A stretch of DNA of 16,032 nucleotides from an uncultured Bacteriovorax sp. Lineage in GTDB: Bacteria; Bdellovibrionota; Bacteriovoracia; Bacteriovoracales; Bacteriovoracaceae. Positions 7,937-15,739 of the stretch are shown here, in pieces. The stretch is from NCBI GenBank assembly GCA_946481315.1, contig CAMLMH010000019.1, positions 1 to 16,032 on the forward strand. The letters are read 5' to 3'. Position numbers and translations under genes: made by a program. Below the pieces are notes generated by a model, which had not been told where the DNA came from, searched no databases, and saw only the letters and a program-made list of their open reading frames with translations. Each line of letters opens with the position of its first letter. The stretch's first letter is position 1.

Positions 7937-7953
7937 GAAAGATTTAGTATATA
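7925..7953 (+). promoter_or_regulatory. Candidate sigma-70 promoter for ctaAB
   Basis: ATGACT (7925-7930) and TATATA (7948-7953) are 17 bases apart, four of six matches each. A start near 7960 would give a leader of about 44 bases before ctaAB. It overlaps the -35 region proposed for the divergent kynA promoter, so the two could interfere or share a regulator. Weak evidence. Confidence 0.3.
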
Positions 7954-8003
7954 AAAAGTCCCCAAAATTGATTGTAAAGACCTTAGTAAAATCGAGTTAA
8001 GAT

Positions 8004-9830
8004 ATGCGATTAAAAAATCTTACGCTTCTCAACATCGTCGTCACATTCGTCTTATTGATGTGGGGAGCTGTTGTTCATAATACTCAGTCGAGCCTGGCTT
8101 GTCCGGACTGGCCACTTTGCTATAACCAGTTTTTTCCAAATATGGAAGGAGCTATTCTGATAGAGCATGGCCACCGCCTGCTTGCCTCGCTGGTTGGATT
8201 ATTTACCATTGGAATGGCTTACTATTCTCATAAGGAAAAAGATCAATCAGCTGAACATCTGCATTTATTCAAGTCATCGTTGTTCGCGCTGTTTATTGTC
8301 GTCGCCCAGGGAGTTCTCGGCGGTATTACTGTTATTTATAAACTTCCGACAATTGTATCGACCACTCATCTTGGAACTTCACTCATTTACTTCGCCATCT
8401 TGATTTACATACACCATAAAGCTTCAGAACTTTATTCAACCAAAATGCACTACGGTGCAGAACTTGGCGAAAAGATCAAAACTTCTTGGCGACCGGTACT
8501 TCGTCACGGAGTTGTTTTTTCACTGGTCCTCCTTTATTCCCAAATTCTCCTGGGAGCTTTTATGCGACATGCAGGAGTAGGAGCAGCCTGTGGATTAGGG
8601 CCCAACAGTGCTCTTTTGTGTGCCGATGTTACGAATTGGTCTTTGAAATTATGGCCAGCGCTTCAACAATCGCAGTTACACATGGTTCACCGGCTGTATG
8701 CGCTGGTTGTAACTTTTGTCGTTCTCGTTTTTTCGGTTAAATGTTTTCAATTTTTCCGTGGCCATAAGACGCTTACAAGGCTTTCAATTCTTCCAGCGAT
8801 TTTCGTTATCTTTCAGGTTTTTATCGGAGTCATGGCGGTCTATTTTAACCTTTCGGTATTACCAACGACTTTGCATTTGGCGGGGGCAGCTTTATCACTG
8901 GCCAGCCTGTGGAAACTCAATCTGATTTTGAAGACAATGGAGAACCATTTTTTTCTAACCGACAGACATTCTTTTTTCTCGGATGTTGTTGATCTTACCA
9001 AGCCACGCCTTTCATTACTTGTGGTTGTGACGGCATTAGTTGGTTCGACTATTGCTCCTGATCATATAAACTTTTTTCGTGCTCTTCTTGCACTGGTTTT
9101 AATCACAATGGTGGTGATCGGTGCAGCGGCCCTGAATTGTTATATTGAACGCGACATCGATGCCAAAATGAGCAGAACAAAAGATCGCCCGCTGCCGTCG
9201 CGAAGAATGGCCCCAAAAACAGCGCTGGCATTTGGCGTCACGATGGTGGCAGTTTCCATTCCTATGCTCTGTTTATTTGTGAATGTTCTGACCGGTGTTC
9301 TGGCGGCGATTGCTGCAGCTCTCTATCTCTATGCCTACACTCCGATGAAAGTGAGAAGTGAACTTGCTGTTTATATCGGTGCCGTTCCTGGAGCACTGCC
9401 TCCTGTGATGGGTTGGACTGCCGTCACAGGCAAGATTGACATGATGGCCGTAGCTCTCTTTTTGATTCTCTTCGTCTGGCAATTGCCCCATTTTTTAGCT
9501 ATTTCAATGTATCTTGCAGATGATTACGACGCAGCAAGCATTAAGGTTTATCCCAACCTGAAGCGCGGAATAGCTCTAACCAAAATTGGAATTTTCGTCT
9601 TCACTGTTGTTCTTTTTGCCGTTTCGCTATTGCCATCGATTTTTTCACATGCAAGTTTTGTTTACACTCAGTCAGCGCTGTTTTTGAGTGGGGTTTTTGT
9701 TATCTATGCTGCTCGTGGCTTCTTTATTAAAAAGGATGAGGCGAGGGAAAAACAATGGGCCCGAAACTATTTTTACGGATCCTTATTTTATCTGCCCCTG
9801 CTTCTGGGAGCCCTTATATTTTTTAAATAG
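8004..9830 (+). CDS. ctaAB: Fused haem A synthase (CtaA) - haem O synthase (CtaB)
   Basis: This 608-residue polytopic protein joins the two enzymes that turn haem B into haem A. Residues 1 to about 310 are CtaA/COX15-like. They carry the loop cysteine pair in ACPDWPLC (C33, C39), EHGHRL at 54-59, STTHLG with H122, a second Cys pair (C196, C206), HMVHRL at 226-231 and TTLHLAG with H291; the histidines are probable haem ligands. Residues about 328-608 are a UbiA-type farnesyltransferase. They carry DLTKPRLS, NCYIERDIDAKMSRTKDRPL at 378-397 (the Asp-rich prenyl-diphosphate/Mg2+ site), AYTPMKVRS, and WQLPHFLAISMYLADDYD at 492-509 (second Asp site). In most bacteria these are separate proteins. 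The frame is continuous across the junction and both halves look complete. Only a weak TAAGA-type ribosome binding signal precedes the start. The gene sits directly before the oxidase operon that needs haem A. Confidence 0.94.
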   Translation: MRLKNLTLLNIVVTFVLLMWGAVVHNTQSSLACPDWPLCYNQFFPNMEGAILIEHGHRLLASLVGLFTIGMAYYSHKEKDQSAEHLHLFKSSLFALFIVVAQGVLGGITVIYKLPTIVSTTHLGTSLIYFAILIYIHHKASELYSTKMHYGAELGEKIKTSWRPVLRHGVVFSLVLLYSQILLGAFMRHAGVGAACGLGPNSALLCADVTNWSLKLWPALQQSQLHMVHRLYALVVTFVVLVFSVKCFQFFRGHKTLTRLSILPAIFVIFQVFIGVMAVYFNLSVLPTTLHLAGAALSLASLWKLNLILKTMENHFFLTDRHSFFSDVVDLTKPRLSLLVVVTALVGSTIAPDHINFFRALLALVLITMVVIGAAALNCYIERDIDAKMSRTKDRPLPSRRMAPKTALAFGVTMVAVSIPMLCLFVNVLTGVLAAIAAALYLYAYTPMKVRSELAVYIGAVPGALPPVMGWTAVTGKIDMMAVALFLILFVWQLPHFLAISMYLADDYDAASIKVYPNLKRGIALTKIGIFVFTVVLFAVSLLPSIFSHASFVYTQSALFLSGVFVIYAARGFFIKKDEAREKQWARNYFYGSLFYLPLLLGALIFFK

Positions 9831-9845
9831 ATAAAATCTGATTTT

Positions 9846-9874
9846 TTGATTATGATTAGACCTAAAACTATTAA
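9846..9874 (+). promoter_or_regulatory. Candidate promoter of the cox operon
   Basis: TTGATT (9846-9851) and TATTAA (9869-9874) are separated by 17 bases in the 98-base gap between ctaAB and coxB, four of six matches each. The predicted start near 9881 leaves a leader of about 48 bases with AAAGGA (9915-9920) before coxB. No terminator is visible after ctaAB, so read-through is also possible. Confidence 0.4.
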
Positions 9875-9928
9875 CAAAAACGCCTCTTTATAAATGCACT
9901 TTAACTTTCCATTGAAAGGAATGCTGGT

Positions 9929-10744
9929 ATGAATATTTACGGTCTTTACATGAAACTCTTTGTATCTGCTGCAAAAGCTTCGGAAATGAGCTTGTGGGAA
10001 CGCATGAAACCCCCTGTCGACATTTCTACAACTGGGTATTTGATCGATGATCTCTTTCGGTTAACAACCATCCTCATTCTCATATTCTTTTTCTTCGTCG
10101 TTCTCGGCATTTTTGGTTTTTCTTATCTTTATGCCAAAAAACGCCATCCAAAAGCAGCCTATATTCTTGGTAACAGCAAAAAACACATCGCCATAGTGGC
10201 AGCAATTGGATCATTGGTTTTTATCGTCATCGATATGCAAATCACGACAATTTCAAACCGTGACTTTGTTGGCACCTTTTTAAATTATCCTAATGAAAAA
10301 GAAGATATTGTTCGTGTTGAAGTTCTAGGACAGCAGTGGGCATGGAACTTCCGTTACGCCGGTAAAGATAATATTTTTAACACTGAAGATGATGTTGTGA
10401 CATTGAATGACCTTCGATTACCAGCGAATAAAAAAGTTATTTTTCAGTTAACCAGCAAAGATGTAATTCACTCTCTTTATTTTCCTAATGCGCGTATAAA
10501 AGTAGATGCTATGCCAGGACGTATTTCCAGAATGTGGTACGAGCTGACAGTTCCGGGAACTTACGACATCGCTTGTGCGGAAATGTGTGGAACTTTTCAT
10601 TACAGAATGCAGGCGAAACTGACCGTCTATACTCAGGAAGAATACAACGAGTGGATGGCAATGATGCAAGAGCGTACGAACTATGCCGTAGAAAAAGACC
10701 GCACGGATATTTTCTGGGGCTGGAAATGGGTAGCTTCTAATTAA
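9929..10744 (+). CDS. coxB: Cytochrome c oxidase subunit II (CuA subunit)
   Basis: This 271-residue protein has two transmembrane helices (about 47-68 and 87-105) and a periplasmic cupredoxin domain. All CuA ligands are present: His181 in VIHSLY, then Cys216, Glu218, Cys220, His224 and Met227 in CAEMCGTFHYRM. GQQWAWNFRY at 134-143 is the aromatic patch through which cytochrome c donates electrons. It takes electrons from cytochrome c and passes them to haem a in CoxA. The start is set by AAAGGA at 9915-9920, eight bases ahead; the ATG at 9921 is followed by an in-frame stop. There is no fused cytochrome c domain, unlike caa3-type subunit II. A separate dihaem cytochrome is encoded three genes downstream. 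First gene of the cox operon. Confidence 0.96.
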   Translation: MNIYGLYMKLFVSAAKASEMSLWERMKPPVDISTTGYLIDDLFRLTTILILIFFFFVVLGIFGFSYLYAKKRHPKAAYILGNSKKHIAIVAAIGSLVFIVIDMQITTISNRDFVGTFLNYPNEKEDIVRVEVLGQQWAWNFRYAGKDNIFNTEDDVVTLNDLRLPANKKVIFQLTSKDVIHSLYFPNARIKVDAMPGRISRMWYELTVPGTYDIACAEMCGTFHYRMQAKLTVYTQEEYNEWMAMMQERTNYAVEKDRTDIFWGWKWVASN

Positions 10745-10786
10745 TATTGTAGTTTTTCGAATTGATCTAATATAGCGAGGATTTTC

Positions 10787-12514
10787 ATGGCTTTTTTTGA
10801 ACAAGAAATTCACGACGCACCAACGACGTTTCTGTCGAAGTACGTTTTTTCATTTGACCATAAAGTTATTGCTAAGCAATTTCTTTGGTACGGAATTGTT
10901 TTTCTAGGGATCGGCGGGATGATGGCGCTTATGATTCGCTGGACACTGGCATTTCCGGGTGAACCATTTCCACTAATCGGTAATCTTCTTTTTCCACATA
11001 CTGGAGGAGTCGTTCCACCTGATACTTATGCCATGTTGTTTACTCTGCATGGAACAATCATGATTTTCTATGCCATTACTCCATTACTGATCGGGGCTTT
11101 TGGTAACTACTGTATCCCGCTCATGATCGGAGCGCGCGATATGGTTTTCCCAACATTAAACATGCTTTCATTCTGGCTGGCTTTTGTTTCAGCCATTATG
11201 CTTCTTGCTTCACTTTTCACTCCATTGGGAGGAGCTGCAGGTGGATGGACATCCTATCCAACACTTTCAACTCTTATTGGTTCACCTGGGGTAGGACAGA
11301 CTCTCTGGACTCTGGCCCTTTTTGTTCTGGGTGTTTCTTCTACAATGGGAGCGGTTAACTACATCGCAACGATCATTACACTTCGTGCTCCGGGAATGGG
11401 TTATTTCGATATGCCACTCACTGTCTGGGGACTTTGGCTAACTGCTATCCTGAACGCGATCTTCCTTCCGGTTCTTGGTGCTGGTCTTCTGCTTTTAACC
11501 TTCGACCGTGTTTTCGGAACCACTTTCTTCCTGGCAGGAGCTGCAGCTACTTCAGGATCAGGGGATCCGGTTTTATTTCAGCACGTTTTCTGGATTTTTG
11601 GTCACCCGGAAGTTTACATCCTTATTCTACCAGCATGGGGAATTGTTTCTGACCTTCTTTCATTCTTTGCCCGTAAACCTGCTTTTGCCGCTAAAGCAAC
11701 AGCACTAGCGATGACAACGATCACCATTCTATCGACTCTGGTTTATGGTCACCATATGTACACGACTCAAATGAGTCCGCTGCTTACTCAATCCTTCATG
11801 CTTTTAACGATGACTATTTCAATTCCTTCGGCTGTCTTTTTTGCCAACTGGCTTGGTACAATCTGGAAAGGTTCAATCCGTTTCCAGACGCCAATGCTAT
11901 TTGCTCTTGGGGTTGTTTTCGTTTTCGGTCTGGGTGGTCTAACTGGTCTTTACCTGGCAACAGTTTCAACTGATTTATATCTTCACGATACATATTTCGT
12001 TGTAGGTCACTTCCATTACACAATGGCTGCTTCAGTTCTACTGGGTGGGTTTGCCGGAACATATTTCTGGTTCCCAAAAATGTTCGGCCGCATGATGAAT
12101 GAAACTTTAGGAAAATGGCACTTCTGGATCACCATGCTTGGGCTGAATGGTGTTTTCATGGGAATGATGATCGTAGGTTACGCAGGTATGCACCGTCGTC
12201 TCTACAATCCTTTTGTTTATGAATTTTTACATAAACTGGTACCCATCAATACTTTCATCACAGTATCTGCACTGGTTATGGGATTTGCTCAGTTTTTCTT
12301 CGTCTATAACGTTATTCACTCAATCTATAAAGGAAAAGTCGCCGGACAAAACCCATGGGAAGTGGGAACGCTTGAATGGACAATTCCGTCTCCAGCGCCT
12401 CATTACAACTTCGCCGAAATTCCAGTGGTAAAATGTGGACCGCATGAATTCGGTAACCCGAATTTAAGAGAGAAGGATTTCCAATATCAAACTGAAGAAC
12501 TAGTTAGAGCATAA
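10787..12514 (+). CDS. coxA: Cytochrome c oxidase subunit I (haem a/a3-CuB), K-channel Lys replaced
   Basis: This is a 575-residue, roughly twelve-helix catalytic subunit that reduces O2 to water. Haem a ligands are His88 (LHGTIM) and His410; haem a3 is held by His408 (VGHFHYTM). CuB ligands are His273, His322 and His323, with Tyr277 in GHPEVY as the expected cross-linked tyrosine. D-channel positions are kept: Asp118 in ARDMVFP, Asn107, Asn125, and Glu275 on helix VI. By these features it belongs to the A family. In the helix VIII segment, however, the PTGIKVFSW-type motif of other A-family enzymes reads PSAVFFANW (347-355). The K-channel lysine is therefore Phe351 and the neighbouring Thr is Ser348; the spacing from the HH pair is unchanged. 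GAGGA at 10777-10781 gives the start. The next gene begins two bases after the stop. Confidence 0.96.
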   Translation: MAFFEQEIHDAPTTFLSKYVFSFDHKVIAKQFLWYGIVFLGIGGMMALMIRWTLAFPGEPFPLIGNLLFPHTGGVVPPDTYAMLFTLHGTIMIFYAITPLLIGAFGNYCIPLMIGARDMVFPTLNMLSFWLAFVSAIMLLASLFTPLGGAAGGWTSYPTLSTLIGSPGVGQTLWTLALFVLGVSSTMGAVNYIATIITLRAPGMGYFDMPLTVWGLWLTAILNAIFLPVLGAGLLLLTFDRVFGTTFFLAGAAATSGSGDPVLFQHVFWIFGHPEVYILILPAWGIVSDLLSFFARKPAFAAKATALAMTTITILSTLVYGHHMYTTQMSPLLTQSFMLLTMTISIPSAVFFANWLGTIWKGSIRFQTPMLFALGVVFVFGLGGLTGLYLATVSTDLYLHDTYFVVGHFHYTMAASVLLGGFAGTYFWFPKMFGRMMNETLGKWHFWITMLGLNGVFMGMMIVGYAGMHRRLYNPFVYEFLHKLVPINTFITVSALVMGFAQFFFVYNVIHSIYKGKVAGQNPWEVGTLEWTIPSPAPHYNFAEIPVVKCGPHEFGNPNLREKDFQYQTEELVRA

Positions 12515-12516
12515 TT

Positions 12517-13080
12517 ATGACAACTCAAGCTGTAGCAAAAATGAAAGTGAAAGAAGGTGAAAAGATCATTTCTTCCGTTACGATGGCTGTAGTTCTCGTA
12601 TCGTTTGGAATGTTGTTTCTCACTTTGATGATGGGATTTGCACTATTTCGTTTTACAGCTCCTGTTTGGCCGCCGGCCGGTATGGAAAAACCATCGTTGT
12701 ACCTCCCGGCGCTAAGTACATTTCTTATTGCCCTGAGCTCACTATCTTTTGTTCAGTTTGAAAAAGATATCAAGAATAAAAAATTCCTCACTGCAACTCT
12801 TGTTTTGGGTCTGGGCTTTATGTTCTTACAGATTCTTTTTTGGCAGGGACTCAAGGCGAAGGGGATTTTTGTTTCTTCAGGTATTTTTGCTTCCATTTTA
12901 TATTCTTTCACATGGATCCACGCTGCTCATATTATCGCAGCACTGGCATTACTTGTCTGGCTATACGCTGATGTGAAAGATGAATCGAAGGCAATTTTGC
13001 GGGTAAATAATGTCGGGAAGTTCTGGCATTTCCTGGGCATTGTCTGGCTAATCATGTTTGTGACTATTTTTGTTTTATAA
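12517..13080 (+). CDS. coxC: Cytochrome c oxidase subunit III-like, copy 2 (divergent)
   Basis: This 187-residue protein has about five helices. It is recognised as subunit III by its place after coxA, its size, and its C-terminal GKFWHFLGIVWLIMFVTIF pattern (167-185), which parallels LFWHFVDLVWI of copy 1. The middle is divergent. The helix that normally holds a conserved Glu reads ILFWQGLKAKG, with Gln110 at the expected place, and the usual GFHGLH motif is WIHAAH (133-138). The two subunit III genes of this window are clearly not recent duplicates. Copy 2 should be the partner of this CoxA because the start lies two bases after the coxA stop. No strong ribosome binding site is visible, which suggests translational coupling. 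Confidence 0.85.
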   Translation: MTTQAVAKMKVKEGEKIISSVTMAVVLVSFGMLFLTLMMGFALFRFTAPVWPPAGMEKPSLYLPALSTFLIALSSLSFVQFEKDIKNKKFLTATLVLGLGFMFLQILFWQGLKAKGIFVSSGIFASILYSFTWIHAAHIIAALALLVWLYADVKDESKAILRVNNVGKFWHFLGIVWLIMFVTIFVL

Positions 13081-13090
13081 GAGGGACTTT

Positions 13091-13975
13091 ATGAAAGGTT
13101 TGAAAATCATCTTAACTGTTTTGGCCCTGGCCACACTAGTTTCCTGTAGTGAATCGCACTTCAAAGAGGACAAAGTGTTTGCTGGCGGAGTTTATGTGAC
13201 AGCAAAACAATTGAACGATGGTAAATCAGTTTACACCGAATACTGTATGCAATGTCACGGAGTAAATGGCGATGGAAATGGTGTTGCTTCCAAAGGATTA
13301 ACTCCACCACCGAGAAATTTTAAACTGGGTGTTTATAAATTTGGCCAGGTTGTCTCAGGCGAACTACCGCACGATGAAGATTTTTACCGAATTATTAAAT
13401 TCGGTCTGCACGGAACAGCGATGCTTCCTTGGGATCTGTCTCAGCAACAAATGTTCAATGTCGTTCAATATATTAAAACCTTTGCCCCGGAGAAATGGAC
13501 TGGAGCAGATAAAAAATTAGGTGCAACTATTACTGCCGGGAAGGATCCATATGGTGAAGCCCTGAAAGAAAGTGCTATCCAGCGAGGAAAAGAAGTTTAT
13601 CACGTAGTTGCTCAGTGCTGGACATGTCACCAGGCATACGTTTCTCATGCAGAACTTAGTCAAATGGCTCAAAAAATTAACGGCGCTCCAATGACTGAAT
13701 TTGATCCGGATATGTACCATGTAAAATTGCAGCCATCAGAATACGATTATATGGCACACCCACCTGAGTTCACTTACGACCTGGTTCGTTCAGCTCAAAC
13801 AGTTGAACAACTCTATGTTCGTCTAAATGCCGGTGTAGGCGGAACTGCTATGGCCAGTTGGAAAGGTGTTCTGCAAGACGAAGAGATTTGGGCAGTATCT
13901 CATTATCTTCGCTCTTTAATGGACTTGCGCAATTCTCCAGCTAGAAAAAAACTTTTTGAAGAGATGAAGAAGTAA
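13091..13975 (+). CDS. Dihaem cytochrome c lipoprotein
   Basis: This is a 294-residue exported protein. The lipobox LVSC places the lipidated cysteine at residue 19. Two class-I cytochrome c domains follow. The first has CMQCH at 52-56 with probable Met111 ligand in GTAMLPW. The second has CWTCH at 176-180 with probable Met254 in GTAMASW. It lies within the oxidase operon and is probably the membrane-tethered electron donor to CuA, doing the job that a fused cytochrome c domain does in caa3 oxidases; this is inference from context. ATG 13091 is preferred over the in-frame TTG at 13070. GAGGG (13081-13085) lies five bases ahead of it, and the signal peptide then begins with MKGLK as expected. 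Confidence 0.9.
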   Translation: MKGLKIILTVLALATLVSCSESHFKEDKVFAGGVYVTAKQLNDGKSVYTEYCMQCHGVNGDGNGVASKGLTPPPRNFKLGVYKFGQVVSGELPHDEDFYRIIKFGLHGTAMLPWDLSQQQMFNVVQYIKTFAPEKWTGADKKLGATITAGKDPYGEALKESAIQRGKEVYHVVAQCWTCHQAYVSHAELSQMAQKINGAPMTEFDPDMYHVKLQPSEYDYMAHPPEFTYDLVRSAQTVEQLYVRLNAGVGGTAMASWKGVLQDEEIWAVSHYLRSLMDLRNSPARKKLFEEMKK

Positions 13976-13977
13976 TT

Positions 13978-14691
13978 ATGTCACAAGCATTAACTGGTTT
14001 TTACCGCGAAGATAACTTTTTTCAGAAACTGATCCGCCGGAAAAGTTTTTGGTTGCTGTTTTGGGTGCTGTCGTTCAGTTATCCTGTCTATCGCTCGTTA
14101 AACCGTGTGCTTCCCCCACCTCTTCCTGTTTATTACCAGGTGCCGGAATTTAAGCTGACAAATGAATTTAATAAGTCATTTGGTTCTGCTGATTTGAAAG
14201 GACGATTTTATATCGCTAATTTCATGTTCACATCTTGTCCGACAACTTGTCCGGGACTGATGGCGAAAATGGATTTAGTGCAAAAACGCATTCGTGGGCT
14301 GGGAACAAAAGCTGCGATAGTTACATTCACAGTAGATCCGGAAGTAGACACTCCGGACGTTTTATTTAAGTTCGCCCGTAAAAGGCACAGCAATCCTTTC
14401 GTATGGACCTACCTTACTGGAAGCCGCGCGGATCTGGAAAAAATCGTTATCGATGGTTTTAAAGTTCCAATGGGTAAAAAAGAAGAAGTTCAAAAACAGT
14501 TAAACAATGAAAGAATCTCTCTTTTTGATATCGCGCACTCTGAAAAACTAGTTCTGGTTGATAGTAAAGGGCAAATCAGAGGATACTACGGAACAGAAAG
14601 AGTTGAAATGGATAGAATGATGATTGATCTGGGATTGCTGGTAAACAATAGTTTCAGTCCTTCCAACCCACAAACTAAAAAAGCATTATAG
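13978..14691 (+). CDS. SCO1/SenC family copper chaperone for CuA
   Basis: This 237-residue protein has an N-terminal membrane anchor (about 23-40) and a periplasmic thioredoxin-like domain. The copper site is complete: Cys87 and Cys91 in FTSCPTTCPGLM and His187 in DIAHSEKLVLVD. FTVDPEVDTP at 117-126 is another SCO family motif. SCO proteins deliver or reduce copper for assembly of the CuA centre in subunit II, which is encoded four genes upstream. The ATG lies two bases after the stop of the dihaem cytochrome. The stop codon overlaps AGGAGA (14690-14695), the ribosome binding site of the next gene. Confidence 0.93.
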   Translation: MSQALTGFYREDNFFQKLIRRKSFWLLFWVLSFSYPVYRSLNRVLPPPLPVYYQVPEFKLTNEFNKSFGSADLKGRFYIANFMFTSCPTTCPGLMAKMDLVQKRIRGLGTKAAIVTFTVDPEVDTPDVLFKFARKRHSNPFVWTYLTGSRADLEKIVIDGFKVPMGKKEEVQKQLNNERISLFDIAHSEKLVLVDSKGQIRGYYGTERVEMDRMMIDLGLLVNNSFSPSNPQTKKAL

Positions 14692-14700
14692 GAGAATACT

Positions 14701-14997
14701 ATGGGTGAGCACCATAACCACGGCCATGAACATAAAAGTCACACAAAAGAATACATCATTGTTTTCTTCGTTCTGGCTTTCCTGACTGCGCTGGAATTGA
14801 TGATTCCCGGCTTAAAAACTGAATACATGTACAAAGCCATTGGTCTAGTTGGCCTCGCAGTCGGAAAAGCATTTGTTGTTGCGTATTTTTATATGCACTT
14901 AAAAGAAGAAACAGGCTGGATGAAACTTATCGCAGCCGTGCCTATATCAGCCGCTATTTTTGCAGCTGTTCTCATTCTCGAAGGTTTGTATCGATAA
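14701..14997 (+). CDS. coxD: Cytochrome c oxidase subunit IV (prokaryotic small subunit)
   Basis: This 98-residue protein has three hydrophobic helices (about 18-36, 44-66, 73-95), typical of bacterial oxidase subunit IV (CtaF/CoxD type). VGKAFVVAYFYMHLK at 54-68 is the recognisable family segment. This small subunit supports stability of the oxidase and carries no cofactor. The N-terminus is histidine-rich (MGEHHNHGHEHKSH), echoing the MGHAHSHG start of subunit III copy 1. It might bind metal or simply reflect lineage preference. The start is fixed by AGGAGA at 14690-14695. It is the last gene of the operon, followed 8 bases later by an intrinsic terminator. Confidence 0.92.
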   Translation: MGEHHNHGHEHKSHTKEYIIVFFVLAFLTALELMIPGLKTEYMYKAIGLVGLAVGKAFVVAYFYMHLKEETGWMKLIAAVPISAAIFAAVLILEGLYR

Positions 14998-15005
14998 AAT
15001 AAATG

Positions 15006-15030
15006 AAGGCCGCTATAAGCGGCCTTTTTT
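15006..15030 (+). terminator. Rho-independent terminator of the cox operon
   Basis: A perfect nine-base-pair GC-rich stem (15006-15014 with 15018-15026) has an ATA loop and runs into TTTTTT (15025-15030). On the minus strand the stem is followed by CATTTATTTT, so it could also end transcription of the cyclophilin gene arriving from the right. Confidence 0.93.
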
Positions 15031-15062
15031 ATTTCTAAGTAATTTTTTCTATCGCAAATTTT

Positions 15063-15638
15063 TTAATTCTGAATATTAACTGTAATGGAAATAATCTTAT
15101 CTCCCTTGGAGATTTTTGGCAGAACATCCAGGCCATCTACAACCTGCCCGAAAACAGTATTTTTCCCGTCGAGATGAGAAAGTGTTGTCAGCGATATATA
15201 GAATTGGGAATCGGCTGAGTTAACATCAATTCCCCGTGCCATTCCCATTGTCCCTTTAATATGCTGGATCTCATTAAACTCTGGCTTAAGCTTAACTCCA
15301 CTTCCACCAGTGCCAGCGCCAGTTGGATCACCAGTCTGAATAATAAAATTAGGAATAGCCCGGTGGAAAGTTAGGCCATCATAAAATCCACTCTTGATCA
15401 GTTGAATCACGCGTGCGGAGGTACGGGGAGCTGCTTTCGTATAAAAGCGAAAAACAATATCACCGTGAATCGTCTTTATAGTGGCTGAACTGGTTGAGAG
15501 GCCACCAATGTCTGTTTTTAATTTTTGAATATCGATTTCACCATCTGGCTGCAGGCTAAGAGTGGACTTGTTAGAACCTATGTCACAACTAGTGAAAAAG
15601 AGGAGTGAGAGAAGCGAAAATAATTTAAAAAATTGCAT
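15063..15638 (-). CDS. Cyclophilin-type peptidyl-prolyl isomerase, probable lipoprotein
   Basis: This 191-residue protein has a signal peptide and a lipobox-like FTSC that would place lipidated Cys at 18. A linker of about 35 residues precedes a cyclophilin domain (about 53-190). Active-site motifs are FHRAIPNFIIQTGDPTGAGT at 91-110 (Arg93, Phe98, Gln101), MGMARG at 131-136, SQFYISL at 144-150 (Phe146) and LDGKNTVFGQV at 156-166. It would catalyse cis-trans isomerisation of prolyl bonds in the cell envelope. The usual Trp of the cyclosporin site is Leu156, common in bacterial forms. Asp19 directly after Cys18 would, by the enterobacterial +2 rule, favour inner-membrane retention; whether the rule applies here is unknown. 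The ribosome binding site is weak. Nothing links it to the oxidase genes except proximity. Confidence 0.93.
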   Translation of the reverse strand: MQFFKLFSLLSLLFFTSCDIGSNKSTLSLQPDGEIDIQKLKTDIGGLSTSSATIKTIHGDIVFRFYTKAAPRTSARVIQLIKSGFYDGLTFHRAIPNFIIQTGDPTGAGTGGSGVKLKPEFNEIQHIKGTMGMARGIDVNSADSQFYISLTTLSHLDGKNTVFGQVVDGLDVLPKISKGDKIISITVNIQN

Positions 15639-15673
15639 GAAAATACTTTGATTAAATAATTGTTATTAATGAA

Positions 15674-15679
15674 ATTATA
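15674..15679 (-). promoter_or_regulatory. Candidate -10 element for the cyclophilin gene
   Basis: A perfect TATAAT lies on the minus strand 36 bases before the start codon. No convincing -35 is found at 16-18 bases. Initiation near 15667 would give a leader of about 29 bases. Confidence 0.4.
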
Positions 15680-15739
15680 CCCATTTTTAGGGTCAGCAGA
15701 ATTTTTTTTTATTTTTTATGAATATTTCTGAAAAAGCGT

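Noticed and set aside
10448..10813. 121-codon minus-strand open frame across coxB and the coxA start
   Set aside because: No recognisable features, and it covers the CuA motif region of coxB; composition is typical of an antisense shadow.
13070..13090. TTG start that would lengthen the dihaem cytochrome by seven residues
   Set aside because: It overlaps the end of subunit III, has no ribosome binding site, and ATG 13091 has GAGGG five bases ahead and gives a proper lipoprotein signal.
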